Assembly (NCBI RefSeq): GCF_004346185.1 | Contig: NZ_SMAI01000006.1 | Span: forward strand, 1-64,000 | Length of the DNA: 64,000 nucleotides | Direction of reading: 5' to 3' | Source of the DNA: Aquabacter spiritensis | GTDB lineage: Bacteria > Pseudomonadota > Alphaproteobacteria > Rhizobiales > Xanthobacteraceae | In this document: piece by piece, positions 9,384 through 20,428 of the stretch | How the letters are laid out: each line of letters opens with the position of its first letter | How positions within the stretch are numbered: the stretch's first letter is position 1 | The notes under the pieces: generated by a model | What the model was told of the DNA's origin: nothing | The model's input: the letters and a program-made list of their open reading frames with translations, nothing else | Databases searched by the model: none | Program-made: the position numbers and the translations under genes

Positions 9384-9424
9384 GGGGTGTCTCCCGGTCT
9401 ATGTTGGGTGGAAACGGGCGCCGG

Positions 9425-9841
9425 TCATGCGATCGGCGCCTTGTGCTCGTCATCGATCGTCCGGGTGTCCCCGGTTTCGATGAGGGTGCGGGTCGCGTCC
9501 ACGGAGGCGTAGATCCACAGGATCTTCATGCCTTCGCTGTCGGAGCGGTTGATGAAGCGGTGCGGGATATTGGCCGGGATGAAGGTGGTGTCGCCCGCCT
9601 CCACCTCGTGCGCGACGCCGTCGATCTCGGCGATCGCCCGGCCCTCGAGCAGCATCACGCTCTCGTCGCAATTGTGGCTGTGCAGCGGAATCGCGGCCTT
9701 CGGGGCGAAGATCGTGATGCCGTTGATGAAGGACGTCGCGCCGGTACGGCGCGTCACCAGAGGGATCGTCTTCGCCCCACCCCCGCGCTCGCGCGCGGGG
9801 ATTTCGGAGGGACGCAGGATCGCCGCCTTACGGTCAGTCAT
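9425..9841 (-). CDS. Cupin-domain protein
   Basis: A 138-residue single-domain cupin. The first cupin motif is visible as LHSHNCDESVMLLEGRAIAEIDG, with His, His and Glu metal ligands, and the second as FIPANIPHRFIN with the last His. Small cupins of this kind are metal-dependent isomerases, dioxygenases or sensor proteins. It starts after GAGGGAGG, 11 bp after the aldehyde dehydrogenase stop codon, and the receptor gene follows 41 bp later, so it belongs to the operon. Its role in the pathway is not known; an isomerase or decarboxylase step is possible. Confidence 0.85.
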   Translation of the reverse strand: MTDRKAAILRPSEIPARERGGGAKTIPLVTRRTGATSFINGITIFAPKAAIPLHSHNCDESVMLLEGRAIAEIDGVAHEVEAGDTTFIPANIPHRFINRSDSEGMKILWIYASVDATRTLIETGDTRTIDDEHKAPIA

Positions 9842-9852
9842 GTGCGCCTCCC

Positions 9853-11226
9853 TCAGGCCTTCGCCGGTCCGATCCAGACCGTCTTGATGTTGACGAACTC
9901 CCGGATGCCGTAGACGCCGAGTTCACGCCCATAGCCGGACTTCTTGATGCCGCCGAAGGGCAGCCGGGGATCGGAGGCGGTCATGCCATTGATGAAGACC
10001 GCGCCCGCCTCGATGCGGCGCGCGAGCTGCTTGCCGCGTGCGACGTCGGCCGTCCACAGCGCCGCGCCGAGGCCGAACTCGGTCGCATTGGCGCGCATGA
10101 TCGCCTCGTCGGCGTCACGCACACGGATGATCGCCGCTGCCGGGCCGAACGTCTCCTCGCAGGCCGCCGCCATGTCGGGGGCGACATGGTCGAGGACGGT
10201 CGCGGGGTAGAAATAGCCGGGGCCCTCCGCCGGCTTGCCGCCGAGCTTCAGCACCGCGCCGGCTTTCACCGAACGCTCCACCTGGTCGTGCAGCGTGTCG
10301 CGGAGATTGCCGCGGGCCATCGGCCCGATATTGGTGTCCCGCTCCATCGGATCGCCCATCTTGAGCTTTGCGACCCCGGCGCAGAACGCCTCGGCGAAGG
10401 CGTCGGCGACCGAGTCCTCGACGATGAAGCGCTTGGCGTTGATGCAGCTCTGGCCGACATTGATGAAGCGCGCCTTGACCGCGGTCGCGGCGGCGGCGGC
10501 GATGTCGGCATCGGCCAAAACGATGAACGGGTCCGAGCCGCCGAGTTCCAGAACCTGCTTCTTCAGCGCCTTGCCGGCCTGCGACGCCACGATCATGCCG
10601 ACCTCAGTCGAGCCGGTCAGGGTCACGGCGGCAATCCGGTCGTCGGCGATCAGGCCGCCGACCGAGCTGGAATCGATCAGCAAGGTGCGGAACAGGCCCT
10701 CGGGGCAGCCGGCCTCGCGCATCACCTCTTCAACCGCCAGCGCGCACTGCGGGACGTTGTTGGCATGCTTGAGGATCGCGCCGTTGCCGGCGGCGAAGGC
10801 CGGCGCGGCAAAGCGGAAGAACTGCCAGAACGGGTAGTTCCACGGCATGATGGCGAGCACCACGCCGAGCGGGTCGAACACCACGGCGCTCTCCGCGGCG
10901 TTGCTCTCGGTGGCCTCGTCGGCCAGGAAGACCGGCGCCTGATCGGCATAGAAGTCGCAGTTCCAGGCGCACTTCTCGACCTCGGCCTCGGCCTCGGGGA
11001 GCGGCTTGCCCATTTCCTGCGTGATCAGTTCGCCGTACCGGGCTTTGCCGGCGCGCAGCGCGCGCGCCATCGACCGCAGCAGTTCGACCCGTTCGGTGAT
11101 CGGCACGCGCGCCCAGTCCGCCTGAGCGGCGACGGCGGCCGACAGAGCCGCGTCGACCTCCGCCGGCGTATGGACCTCGAACCGCGCAAGTTCGGCTCCG
11201 GTTGCGGGATTGAGCGAAACAATCAT
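9853..11226 (-). CDS. NAD(P)-dependent aldehyde dehydrogenase (succinate-semialdehyde type)
   Basis: A 457-residue aldehyde dehydrogenase that oxidises an aldehyde to the acid with NAD(P)+. Catalytic residues are visible: Glu227 in LELGGSDPF and Cys261 in GQSCINAKRF; the cofactor motif GSTEVG is at 205-210 and the PWNYPFWQ segment at 128-135. The length and these motifs resemble the short succinate-semialdehyde dehydrogenase (GabD/Sad-like) branch. It is third in a tight operon (14 bp after the dehydrogenase gene before it, 11 bp before the cupin) and starts after AAGGAAACGCC. The real substrate is probably a semialdehyde of the pathway; succinate semialdehyde is only the default family guess. 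Confidence 0.92.
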   Translation of the reverse strand: MIVSLNPATGAELARFEVHTPAEVDAALSAAVAAQADWARVPITERVELLRSMARALRAGKARYGELITQEMGKPLPEAEAEVEKCAWNCDFYADQAPVFLADEATESNAAESAVVFDPLGVVLAIMPWNYPFWQFFRFAAPAFAAGNGAILKHANNVPQCALAVEEVMREAGCPEGLFRTLLIDSSSVGGLIADDRIAAVTLTGSTEVGMIVASQAGKALKKQVLELGGSDPFIVLADADIAAAAATAVKARFINVGQSCINAKRFIVEDSVADAFAEAFCAGVAKLKMGDPMERDTNIGPMARGNLRDTLHDQVERSVKAGAVLKLGGKPAEGPGYFYPATVLDHVAPDMAAACEETFGPAAAIIRVRDADEAIMRANATEFGLGAALWTADVARGKQLARRIEAGAVFINGMTASDPRLPFGGIKKSGYGRELGVYGIREFVNIKTVWIGPAKA

Positions 11227-11240
11227 GGCGTTTCCTTGAA

Positions 11241-12323
11241 TCAGGCCGCGTCCGACTGCGCGGCGGCGGCGATATTTGCACGCACCACACGGGCAAAGTC
11301 ATCCGTGCCGATGGTACCGCCGAGATCGCGGGTGCGGGTTTCGGGTTTTTCCAGCGCCGTCTCCACCGCCGCCTCGATCAGCCGCGCCGCCGCCACCAAC
11401 CTATCGTTGCCGTCGCGCCGGCCGCGCCAGTCCAGAAGCATCGCCGCCGACAGAATCAGCGAAGTCGGATTGGCGAGGTTGCGCCCGGCAATGTCCGGGG
11501 CGGAGCCGTGCTGGGCCTGGGCGACGCAGATTTCGTCGCCGGCATTGATCGAACCGGCCAGCCCGAGGCTGCCGCACAATTCGGACGCCTCGTCGGACAG
11601 AATGTCGCCGAACATGTTGGTGGTGACGATGACGTCGAAGCTGTCCGGCCGGCGGATGAGAAGCGCGCTGGCCGCGTCGACGATGAGATCGTCGAGTTCG
11701 ACGTCGGGATAATCCTGCGCCACCTTGCGCACCTCTTTCAGGAACAGTCCGTCCGACAGGCGCAGCACATTGGCCTTGTGCACCGCCGTCACCTTGCGGC
11801 GGCGGCCGCGCGCCAGTTCGAAGGCGGCCCGGGCGACGCGCGCCGAGCCCTTCGCGGTGACCTTGCGCACCGCAAGCGCGATATCCGGCTCCGGCATGAA
11901 TTCCCCGCTGCCCGCGAACATGTTGCGGTCGGCATAGAAGCCTTCGGTGTTCTCGCGCACGATCACGAGATCCATCGGCTTGCGCAGGATGCTCATACCC
12001 TCGCGCGAGAGGCAGGGGCGCACATTGGCATAAAGCTCGAAGGTGACGCGCAGCGCGCCCGAGGGATTGATGCCGCCCTCCTCCCGGGTCGGATATTCAT
12101 AGTGCGATACCGGGCCGAGGATCACGCCGTCCATCTGCGGGACGCGCGTGAGGACCTCCGGCGGCAGGGTCGTGCCGCGCTCCGCCAGCGTCTTCAGCCC
12201 GATCTCCATCGTCTCGAAGACGAAGCCGAGGCCGAGCCGCTCATCCGCGGCCGTCAGGACGGACAAGGTGGCCGCGGTGATTTCGGGGCCGATGCCGTCA
12301 CCGGGAAGCACCAGGATCTTCAT
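11241..12323 (-). CDS. Isocitrate/isopropylmalate dehydrogenase-family enzyme
   Basis: A 360-residue beta-decarboxylating dehydrogenase. It starts MKILVLPGDGIGPEI; the substrate loop VIVRENTEGFYA, the metal-binding VTTNMFGDILSDEAS and the cofactor segment HGSAPDIAG all match the family, which oxidises and decarboxylates 2-hydroxy-3-carboxy acids such as 3-isopropylmalate, D-malate or tartrate. The RENTEG form of the loop fits the malate/tartrate/homoisocitrate side rather than biosynthetic LeuB. Operon context (17 bp after an amidohydrolase, 14 bp before an aldehyde dehydrogenase) points to a catabolic role. The long upstream extension of this frame is the shadow of the amidohydrolase gene, so the start at the ATG complementary to 12321-12323 was preferred. 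Confidence 0.9.
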   Translation of the reverse strand: MKILVLPGDGIGPEITAATLSVLTAADERLGLGFVFETMEIGLKTLAERGTTLPPEVLTRVPQMDGVILGPVSHYEYPTREEGGINPSGALRVTFELYANVRPCLSREGMSILRKPMDLVIVRENTEGFYADRNMFAGSGEFMPEPDIALAVRKVTAKGSARVARAAFELARGRRRKVTAVHKANVLRLSDGLFLKEVRKVAQDYPDVELDDLIVDAASALLIRRPDSFDVIVTTNMFGDILSDEASELCGSLGLAGSINAGDEICVAQAQHGSAPDIAGRNLANPTSLILSAAMLLDWRGRRDGNDRLVAAARLIEAAVETALEKPETRTRDLGGTIGTDDFARVVRANIAAAAQSDAA

Positions 12324-12340
12324 GTCGCAAATCCGTCCAG

Positions 12341-13249
12341 TCAGAGAGGAAAATCGAACAATCGCGCGGCGTTGTCGGCGAGGATCCGGTCGAAGACGGG
12401 GCCCGCGCCGCACCAGTGCGCGAGCATCGCGAGATTGCCTTTGTCGTCGATGGCGCGGAACGGCTCGACGGCGTCCGCGCCGCGCTGCGCCCGAGACGCC
12501 CCGCCGCCGGTATGCGGCCAGTCCGATGCCCAGACCAAGCGGTCGGGACGCGCCGCGATCAGCGCTCGGGCAATCGGCGCGAGATCGGCATGATCCGGCT
12601 GCTGCGAGGCACGGTAGGGCGCGGACAGCTTCACCCAGACCTGGCCGGTGGCAAGCAGATCGCGCAATTCGGCAAAGCCCGGCTGATCGAGGCCCCGCTC
12701 CGCGCGGGCGCCGGCAAAATGATCGAGCACCACCGGCGCGCCGGCGCGCGCGATATCGTCCGCCAAGGCCGGCAGAAGCGCGAGGTCGGCATAGATCTGA
12801 AGGACGAAGCCGTGCCCGGCGACCCGTTCGGCCGCCGCGGCGAAGGCCGCGCGCGCCGCTGCGGCGCGGGTTTCGCCCCGCGATTCGAGGTTGATCCGGA
12901 CGCCGCGCGCGCCCGCTTGGTGGAAGGCACGCAAGTCCGCGTCGGTGACCTGCGCGGGGTCGACGACGATCACGCCGCGGCCGCGCGGGCCGAGCCCCGC
13001 CAAAGCCGCGAGGAGGCAGGAATTGTCGGCGCCGTAGACGCTCGGTTGAACCAGGACCGCCCGCGCGATGCCGAGATCCGCCATCAGCGCCTCGAGCGCA
13101 TCCAGCCGCGCGGCGCCCGGCGTATAGGCCCGCCCCGCAGCAAGGGGAAAGCGCGCGGGATCGAACACGTGGACATGGCAGTCGCAGGCACGCGGCGGCA
13201 CGGCTCGATCGGCGGCGGGCGGCAGGCTCGTCGGCTCGGTGCGCTCCAT
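12341..13249 (-). CDS. Amidohydrolase-family lactonase (PDC/sugar-lactone hydrolase-like)
   Basis: A 302-residue TIM-barrel metal hydrolase of the amidohydrolase-2 group. The N-terminal metal site CDCHVHVFDP has His25 and His27, and the C-terminal WASDWPHTGGG carries the catalytic Asp. Relatives include 2-pyrone-4,6-dicarboxylate lactonase and sugar-acid lactonases, so ring opening of a lactone carboxylate is a fair prediction. It is the first gene of the minus-strand operon. The start follows GGGGAGACGTGG. The divergent GntR regulator begins 178 bp away, with a palindrome between them. Together with the downstream dehydrogenases this suggests breakdown of a lactone or aromatic-derived di- or tricarboxylate. 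Confidence 0.88.
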   Translation of the reverse strand: MERTEPTSLPPAADRAVPPRACDCHVHVFDPARFPLAAGRAYTPGAARLDALEALMADLGIARAVLVQPSVYGADNSCLLAALAGLGPRGRGVIVVDPAQVTDADLRAFHQAGARGVRINLESRGETRAAAARAAFAAAAERVAGHGFVLQIYADLALLPALADDIARAGAPVVLDHFAGARAERGLDQPGFAELRDLLATGQVWVKLSAPYRASQQPDHADLAPIARALIAARPDRLVWASDWPHTGGGASRAQRGADAVEPFRAIDDKGNLAMLAHWCGAGPVFDRILADNAARLFDFPL

Positions 13250-13304
13250 CCACGTCTCCCCGCGCTCTGGTCTCGGCCAGCTCCACGCCCTCTTAGGAGT
13301 GATT

Positions 13305-13332
13305 TTGGTACATTTCAACGAAATTATACCAA
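13305..13332. promoter_or_regulatory. Probable operator of the GntR regulator
   Basis: A 28-bp imperfect palindrome with outer arms TTGGTA and TACCAA and an A/T-rich centre (ATTTCAACGAAAT) lies in the 178-bp divergent region. It is 55 bp from the amidohydrolase start and about 95 bp from the regulator start. GntR/FCD proteins typically bind such short palindromes. It is the most A/T-rich spot in its surroundings, so it may overlap both promoters. Confidence 0.55.
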
Positions 13333-13427
13333 CTATGGCGAATTTCGCCGCTCGCCTGCTATGTTGCAGCGTCACGCCCGCTTCACGCCCATTTCACGCC
13401 CGCTTGGGCCGAACCTCTCGGATCGGC

Positions 13428-14423
13428 ATGTCGCATTCGCCTCTCGTCACGCAAATCGCCGGCCAGATTCTGGATCAGATCCGATCGGGCGTTGCGCCGC
13501 CGGGCGCGCAATTGGTCGAGCGCAAGCTGGCGGATCAGTTCCGCGTCTCGCGCTCGCCGGTCCGACAGGCCTTGATGCTTCTGGAGAGCGCCGGGCAGAT
13601 CGCACCGAATCCCCGGCGCGGCGGCTATCTCGTCCTGCCGCAGGCCTCGTGCGGTATGGCGCCGGTGCGTGCGGTGGACGAGGAGGAGGCCGCCTATCTC
13701 GCGATCGCCGAGCACCGCCTGCAGGGCCGGCTGCCGGAGAAGGTCAGCGAGACCAAGCTCGCCCAGGCATACCGGCTATCGCAGGCCCAGGTGCGGCGTG
13801 TGCTGGCGCGGATCGCGAACGAGGGATGGATCGCGCGGCTGCCGGGGCACGGCTGGGGCTTCCTGCCCATGCTCACCTCGATGCAAGCCTATCGCGACAG
13901 CTATCGCTTCCGCCTCGTCATCGAGCCCGCGGCGATTCTCGAACCGGGCTTCACGCTCGACCGTCCTGCGCTTCTGGCCTGCCGGGACCAGCAGCAGGCG
14001 CTGGTCGAAGGCGCGATCTGGACGGTCTCGAACGCCGCACTGTTCGATCTCAACAGCCGGCTGCACGAGACCATCATCGAGTGTTCACGCAACCTCTTCT
14101 TCATCGAGAGCCTGAAGCGGATCGACCGGCTGCGCCGGCTGATCGAATACCGCCAGTCGCTGGATCGGAAATACGCCGTGGTGCGGTCCCGCGAGCACCT
14201 GCATTTGATCGACCTGCTGCTTCAGGACGACCGCGCCGCGGCCGCGGCCTATATGCGCCGGCATCTCGCCTCGGTCAGCATCGAGAAAATGATGGAGCGG
14301 CCGCCCCGCGCGTCCGACCCCGACCCGGCCATGGTCGACCGAATGGGTGAGCGGGTGGCCACCGAGCAGCCTCCTATACAGCAGGCCGAAGCCGGGCCGG
14401 ATCCGGAAGGCACGCCGATCTGA
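13428..14423 (+). CDS. GntR-family regulator with two winged-helix segments and FCD-like domain
   Basis: A 331-residue regulator from the ATG at 13428; an in-frame ATG at 13335 would add 31 residues and run into the putative operator. The first winged helix is ordinary GntR (residues about 5-72, ERKLADQFRVSRSPVRQALMLLESAGQI). A second, weaker winged-helix-like segment follows (about 95-145, ETKLAQAYRLSQAQVRRVLARIANEGWIARLPGHGWGF). The C-terminal 180 residues are alpha-helical and FCD-like, the ligand-binding domain of FadR-type regulators. It is divergent from the catabolic operon and probably controls it and itself in response to the substrate or an intermediate. Start choice is uncertain. 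Confidence 0.85.
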   Translation: MSHSPLVTQIAGQILDQIRSGVAPPGAQLVERKLADQFRVSRSPVRQALMLLESAGQIAPNPRRGGYLVLPQASCGMAPVRAVDEEEAAYLAIAEHRLQGRLPEKVSETKLAQAYRLSQAQVRRVLARIANEGWIARLPGHGWGFLPMLTSMQAYRDSYRFRLVIEPAAILEPGFTLDRPALLACRDQQQALVEGAIWTVSNAALFDLNSRLHETIIECSRNLFFIESLKRIDRLRRLIEYRQSLDRKYAVVRSREHLHLIDLLLQDDRAAAAAYMRRHLASVSIEKMMERPPRASDPDPAMVDRMGERVATEQPPIQQAEAGPDPEGTPI

Positions 14424-14512
14424 AACCCGTCGCGCCCGATGGCGTCGCGAACCCGACGCGCCACCCGGCCGCGCGCGAGCGCCCCATGCGGGCGGACCCG
14501 CGCGGCCTCGTC

Positions 14513-15070
14513 TCAGAAGGGGATCTCGTCGTCCATGTCGTCGGACGGGCGGCCGGCCGGCGCAGGACGACGCGCGCCCGATCCGCCCCCGGATCCGCCC
14601 CCCGATCCCCCGCCGAAGCCGCCGGACGATCCGCCATATCCGCCTCCGCCCATCGGGCTGGACGCGCCGAAATCCGATCCGCCGCCCTCTTCCTCACCAC
14701 CGCCGCCGCCACCGCCCCCGCGGCCGTCGAGCAAGGTCAGTTCGCCACGATACGGGCGCAGGACGACTTCCGTGAAATAGCGTTCCTGCCCCTGGTTGTC
14801 GGTCGCCTTGCGGGTCTCGAGCTGGCCTTCGATATAGACCTTGGAGCCCTTCTTCAGGAACCGCTCCGCGACGCCGACGAGATTCTCGTTGAAGATCGCC
14901 ACCGAGTGCCATTCGGTCCGCTCGCGGCGCTCGCCGGAGGCCTTGTCGCGCCAGGTTTCAGACGTGGCGATGCGCAGATTGCACACCCGCCCGCCATTCT
15001 GGAACGCCCGCACTTCCGGATCGCGCCCGAGATTGCCGATCAGGATCACCTTGTTCACGCTCCCGGCCAT
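14513..15070 (-). CDS. ssb: Single-stranded DNA-binding protein
   Basis: A 185-residue SSB that coats single-stranded DNA in replication, repair and recombination. The OB-fold domain (residues 1 to about 110) starts [21 protein letters not shown] and includes WHSVAIF. It is followed by a glycine- and serine-rich linker and the acidic tip DDMDDEIPF, which recruits partner proteins. The start was placed at the ATG complementary to 15068-15070, preceded by GGAGGGATGAG. It is divergent from uvrA, with two LexA-type boxes in the 374-bp space between, so SOS control is likely. Confidence 0.96.
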   Translation of the reverse strand: MAGSVNKVILIGNLGRDPEVRAFQNGGRVCNLRIATSETWRDKASGERRERTEWHSVAIFNENLVGVAERFLKKGSKVYIEGQLETRKATDNQGQERYFTEVVLRPYRGELTLLDGRGGGGGGGGEEEGGGSDFGASSPMGGGGYGGSSGGFGGGSGGGSGGGSGARRPAPAGRPSDDMDDEIPF

Positions 15071-15203
15071 CTCATCCCTCCCTGCGGATCCGTCACCGCG
15101 CCGAGCCGGCGCGAAACCATGCACCCTATCCTCCCCGTCCGACGAAGCGAGGCCCGCCGCCGGCTTGTCCACGGAAAAGGAGCGCGCACACAATCGCGTG
15201 TAT

Positions 15204-15218
15204 GTTCTTCTTATGTTC
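15204..15218. promoter_or_regulatory. LexA (SOS) box 1, ssb side
   Basis: A direct repeat GTTC-N7-GTTC, the established LexA operator of alphaproteobacteria. It lies 134 bp upstream of the ssb start codon and is one of two such boxes in the ssb-uvrA gap. Confidence 0.7.
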
Positions 15219-15281
15219 TATCACCCCATCGTATCCAGGGCAAGCGAGACACCCGCGCCTTTTTCGCTGGACCTTCCTTTT

Positions 15282-15296
15282 GTTCCTGCTACGTTC
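15282..15296. promoter_or_regulatory. LexA (SOS) box 2, uvrA side
   Basis: A second GTTC-N7-GTTC direct repeat, 149 bp upstream of the uvrA start codon and 78 bp from box 1. Both point the same way on the plus strand. With box 1 it implies separate LexA control of the two divergent promoters. Confidence 0.75.
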
Positions 15297-15444
15297 CCTA
15301 CCGCATCGCACACGGGGACCTACATTGAGGGACGTGGCCAAACAGGCGCGGGATGCCGATGCTCCGGAGCGTCTTTTCGACTGCGCTCGGGACCGGCGCC
15401 GTTTCTCGTCCGCCGCATCTCCCGCACCCGAGCCGACCTGACCG

Positions 15445-18402
<2,958 letters not shown>

Positions 18403-18677
18403 TCCCCCCGGTCCGGTGCAGAGCCGCCGCGCGGACGGAAGCTGCGCAGTTACGCGCCACGCCGCGATGTTGTGCAGGTGCGAGATGAAAGGTCCGGCCG
18501 GCGCCTTCCGAAGAGATCCGCGGGCCTTTCGGAACACTTAAAGATCCAGTCTGGAGAATATGCGGCGCACGCAATGCTGCATTGCACCGAAATGCATTGG
18601 CGGCCGGTTTCTTCCCCCTTATGTTCCGCCCGAACGATTGTGGCGCCCGGGATGGGTTGCCGTGAAGGAGAAGAGAA

Positions 18678-18842
18678 ATGCTGCTCTGGGGTTTTCTGGC
18701 CCGCCAGATTCGCCGCTGGCACGCTTACAACCGCACCGTTGCCGAGCTGTCCACCCTCGATGACCGCACGCTGGGCGATATCAATATCGTCCGCAGCGAG
18801 ATTCGGGCCGTCGCACGCCGCGCCGCGCTGCACGTCGTCTGA
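18678..18842 (+). CDS. DUF1127 family small arginine-rich protein
   Basis: A 54-residue protein beginning MLLWGFLARQIRRWHAYNRT and continuing with the typical segment ELSTLDDRTLGDINIVRSEI. This matches the DUF1127 (YjiS-like) family: a basic helix, then a conserved L..LDDR.L.DIG-like helix. Members are short alphaproteobacterial proteins; some have been linked to RNA turnover and to phosphate or stress physiology. The ATG follows GAAGGAGAAGAGAA, a strong ribosome-binding site, and a good terminator follows the stop, so it appears to be its own transcription unit. The 275 bp upstream, after uvrA, presumably hold its promoter. Confidence 0.88.
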   Translation: MLLWGFLARQIRRWHAYNRTVAELSTLDDRTLGDINIVRSEIRAVARRAALHVV

Positions 18843-18867
18843 TCGAACCGCCAGGCGGTGCATGAAG

Positions 18868-18896
18868 TGGCCCCTCCGGGGGCCATTTTCGTTTTT
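18868..18896 (+). terminator. Rho-independent terminator after the DUF1127 gene
   Basis: A 7-bp stem TGGCCCC/GGGGCCA with a 4-base loop is followed by TTTTCGTTTTT. It lies 26 bases after the stop codon of the small protein. Confidence 0.85.
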
Positions 18897-19009
18897 GGGG
18901 GTCTGTGCCCCTTCCGGCCACACCTCTTCCTTGAACCTGCCGCCGCGATCGGGCACAGACCGGGGGTTCGTTTCCCGGGCGCAGCGCCCGGTCGGCTCAG
19001 AGAGGAGCG

Positions 19010-20419
19010 ATGACGCGTCTCGATCCGGTCCATGTCATCGGTGGCGGCCTTGCCGGCTCGGAAGCAGCCTGGCAGCTCGCCACGCGTGGCGTTCCCGTGG
19101 TGCTGCATGAAATGCGCCCCGTGCGCACGACCGAAGCGCACCACACCGACCGGCTGGCCGAACTGGTCTGCTCCAATTCCTTCCGGTCCGATGATCCCCA
19201 GGGCAATGCCGTCGGCGTGCTCCATGCCGAGATGCGCCGCGCCGGTTCGCTCATCCTCGCCAGCGCCGACGCCAACCAGGTTCCCGCCGGCGGTGCCCTC
19301 GCTGTGGACCGGGACGGCTTTGCCGCGGCGGTGACGCAGGCCCTGGCGGCGCATCCCCTGGTCGAAATCGACCGCGGCGAAGTCGATGGCTTGCCGCCGG
19401 ACGACTGGGACAAGGTGATCGTCGCGACAGGCCCCCTCACCTCGCCGCCGCTCGCCGAGGCCGTACGCACGCTCACCGGCGAAGCCGCCCTCGCCTTTTT
19501 CGATGCGATCGCGCCGATCGTGCATTTCGACACGATCGACATGTCGAAGGCGTGGTTCCAGTCGCGCTACGACAAGCCCGGTCCCGGCGGCACCGGCGCC
19601 GATTACATCAATTGCCCGCTCGATCAGGCGCAGTACGAAGCCTTCGTCGACGCGCTCCTCGCTGGCGAAAAAGCGCCGATTCGCGATTTCGAGGCGAAGA
19701 CACCGTATTTCGACGGCTGCCTGCCGATCGAGGTCATGGCGGAACGCGGCCGCGAGACGATGCGCTTCGGGCCGCTGAAGCCGGTCGGGCTCACCAATCC
19801 CCACCAGCCCGACGTGAAGCCCTACGCCGTCATCCAGCTGCGCCAGGACAACAAGCTCGGCACGCTCTACAATATGGTCGGCTTTCAGACCAAGCTGCGA
19901 CATGGCGAGCAGGTTCGCGTCTTCCGGACCATACCCGGCCTCGAATCGGCCGAGTTCGCCCGCCTCGGTGGATTGCACCGGAACACTTATCTCAATTCCC
20001 CCCGCCTGCTGGACGCCACGCTGCGCCTCAAGGCCGATCCGCGCCTGCGCTTCGCCGGCCAGATCACCGGCTGCGAGGGCTATGTCGAGAGCGCGGCGAT
20101 CGGTCTCCTCGCCGGGCGCTTCGCCGCAGCCGAGCGGCATGGCGCGGCGCCCGATCTTCCCCCGCTCACCACGGCCCATGGCGCCCTCCTCGCCCATATT
20201 ACCGGCGGCCATATCGAGGCGGAGGATGCCGGCCCGCGCTCGTTCCAGCCGATGAACATCAATTTCGGCCTGTTCCCGCCGCTCGAGGCGGCGCCGAAAT
20301 CGCCCGACGGCAAGCGGTTGCGGGGCACGGAGAAGACCCTGGCGAAGAAGCGGGCAATCGCGGCCCGGGCTCTCGCCGACGCCGATCTGTGGCTCGACGC
20401 CACCGCGCGGGCGGCGTAG
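19010..20419 (+). CDS. trmFO: Methylenetetrahydrofolate-tRNA (uracil-5-)-methyltransferase
   Basis: A 469-residue FAD- and folate-dependent enzyme that makes 5-methyluridine at position 54 of the tRNA T-loop. The FAD-binding motif [11 protein letters not shown] is at residues 11-21, and [11 protein letters not shown] places the conserved cysteine at 54, the equivalent of Cys53 of the B. subtilis enzyme. The C-terminal [12 protein letters not shown] segment is characteristic. The length is normal. It is followed after 9 bp by a kinase-like gene, so the two are probably co-transcribed. Confidence 0.96.
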   Translation: MTRLDPVHVIGGGLAGSEAAWQLATRGVPVVLHEMRPVRTTEAHHTDRLAELVCSNSFRSDDPQGNAVGVLHAEMRRAGSLILASADANQVPAGGALAVDRDGFAAAVTQALAAHPLVEIDRGEVDGLPPDDWDKVIVATGPLTSPPLAEAVRTLTGEAALAFFDAIAPIVHFDTIDMSKAWFQSRYDKPGPGGTGADYINCPLDQAQYEAFVDALLAGEKAPIRDFEAKTPYFDGCLPIEVMAERGRETMRFGPLKPVGLTNPHQPDVKPYAVIQLRQDNKLGTLYNMVGFQTKLRHGEQVRVFRTIPGLESAEFARLGGLHRNTYLNSPRLLDATLRLKADPRLRFAGQITGCEGYVESAAIGLLAGRFAAAERHGAAPDLPPLTTAHGALLAHITGGHIEAEDAGPRSFQPMNINFGLFPPLEAAPKSPDGKRLRGTEKTLAKKRAIAARALADADLWLDATARAA

Positions 20420-20428
20420 GAGCCGCTC

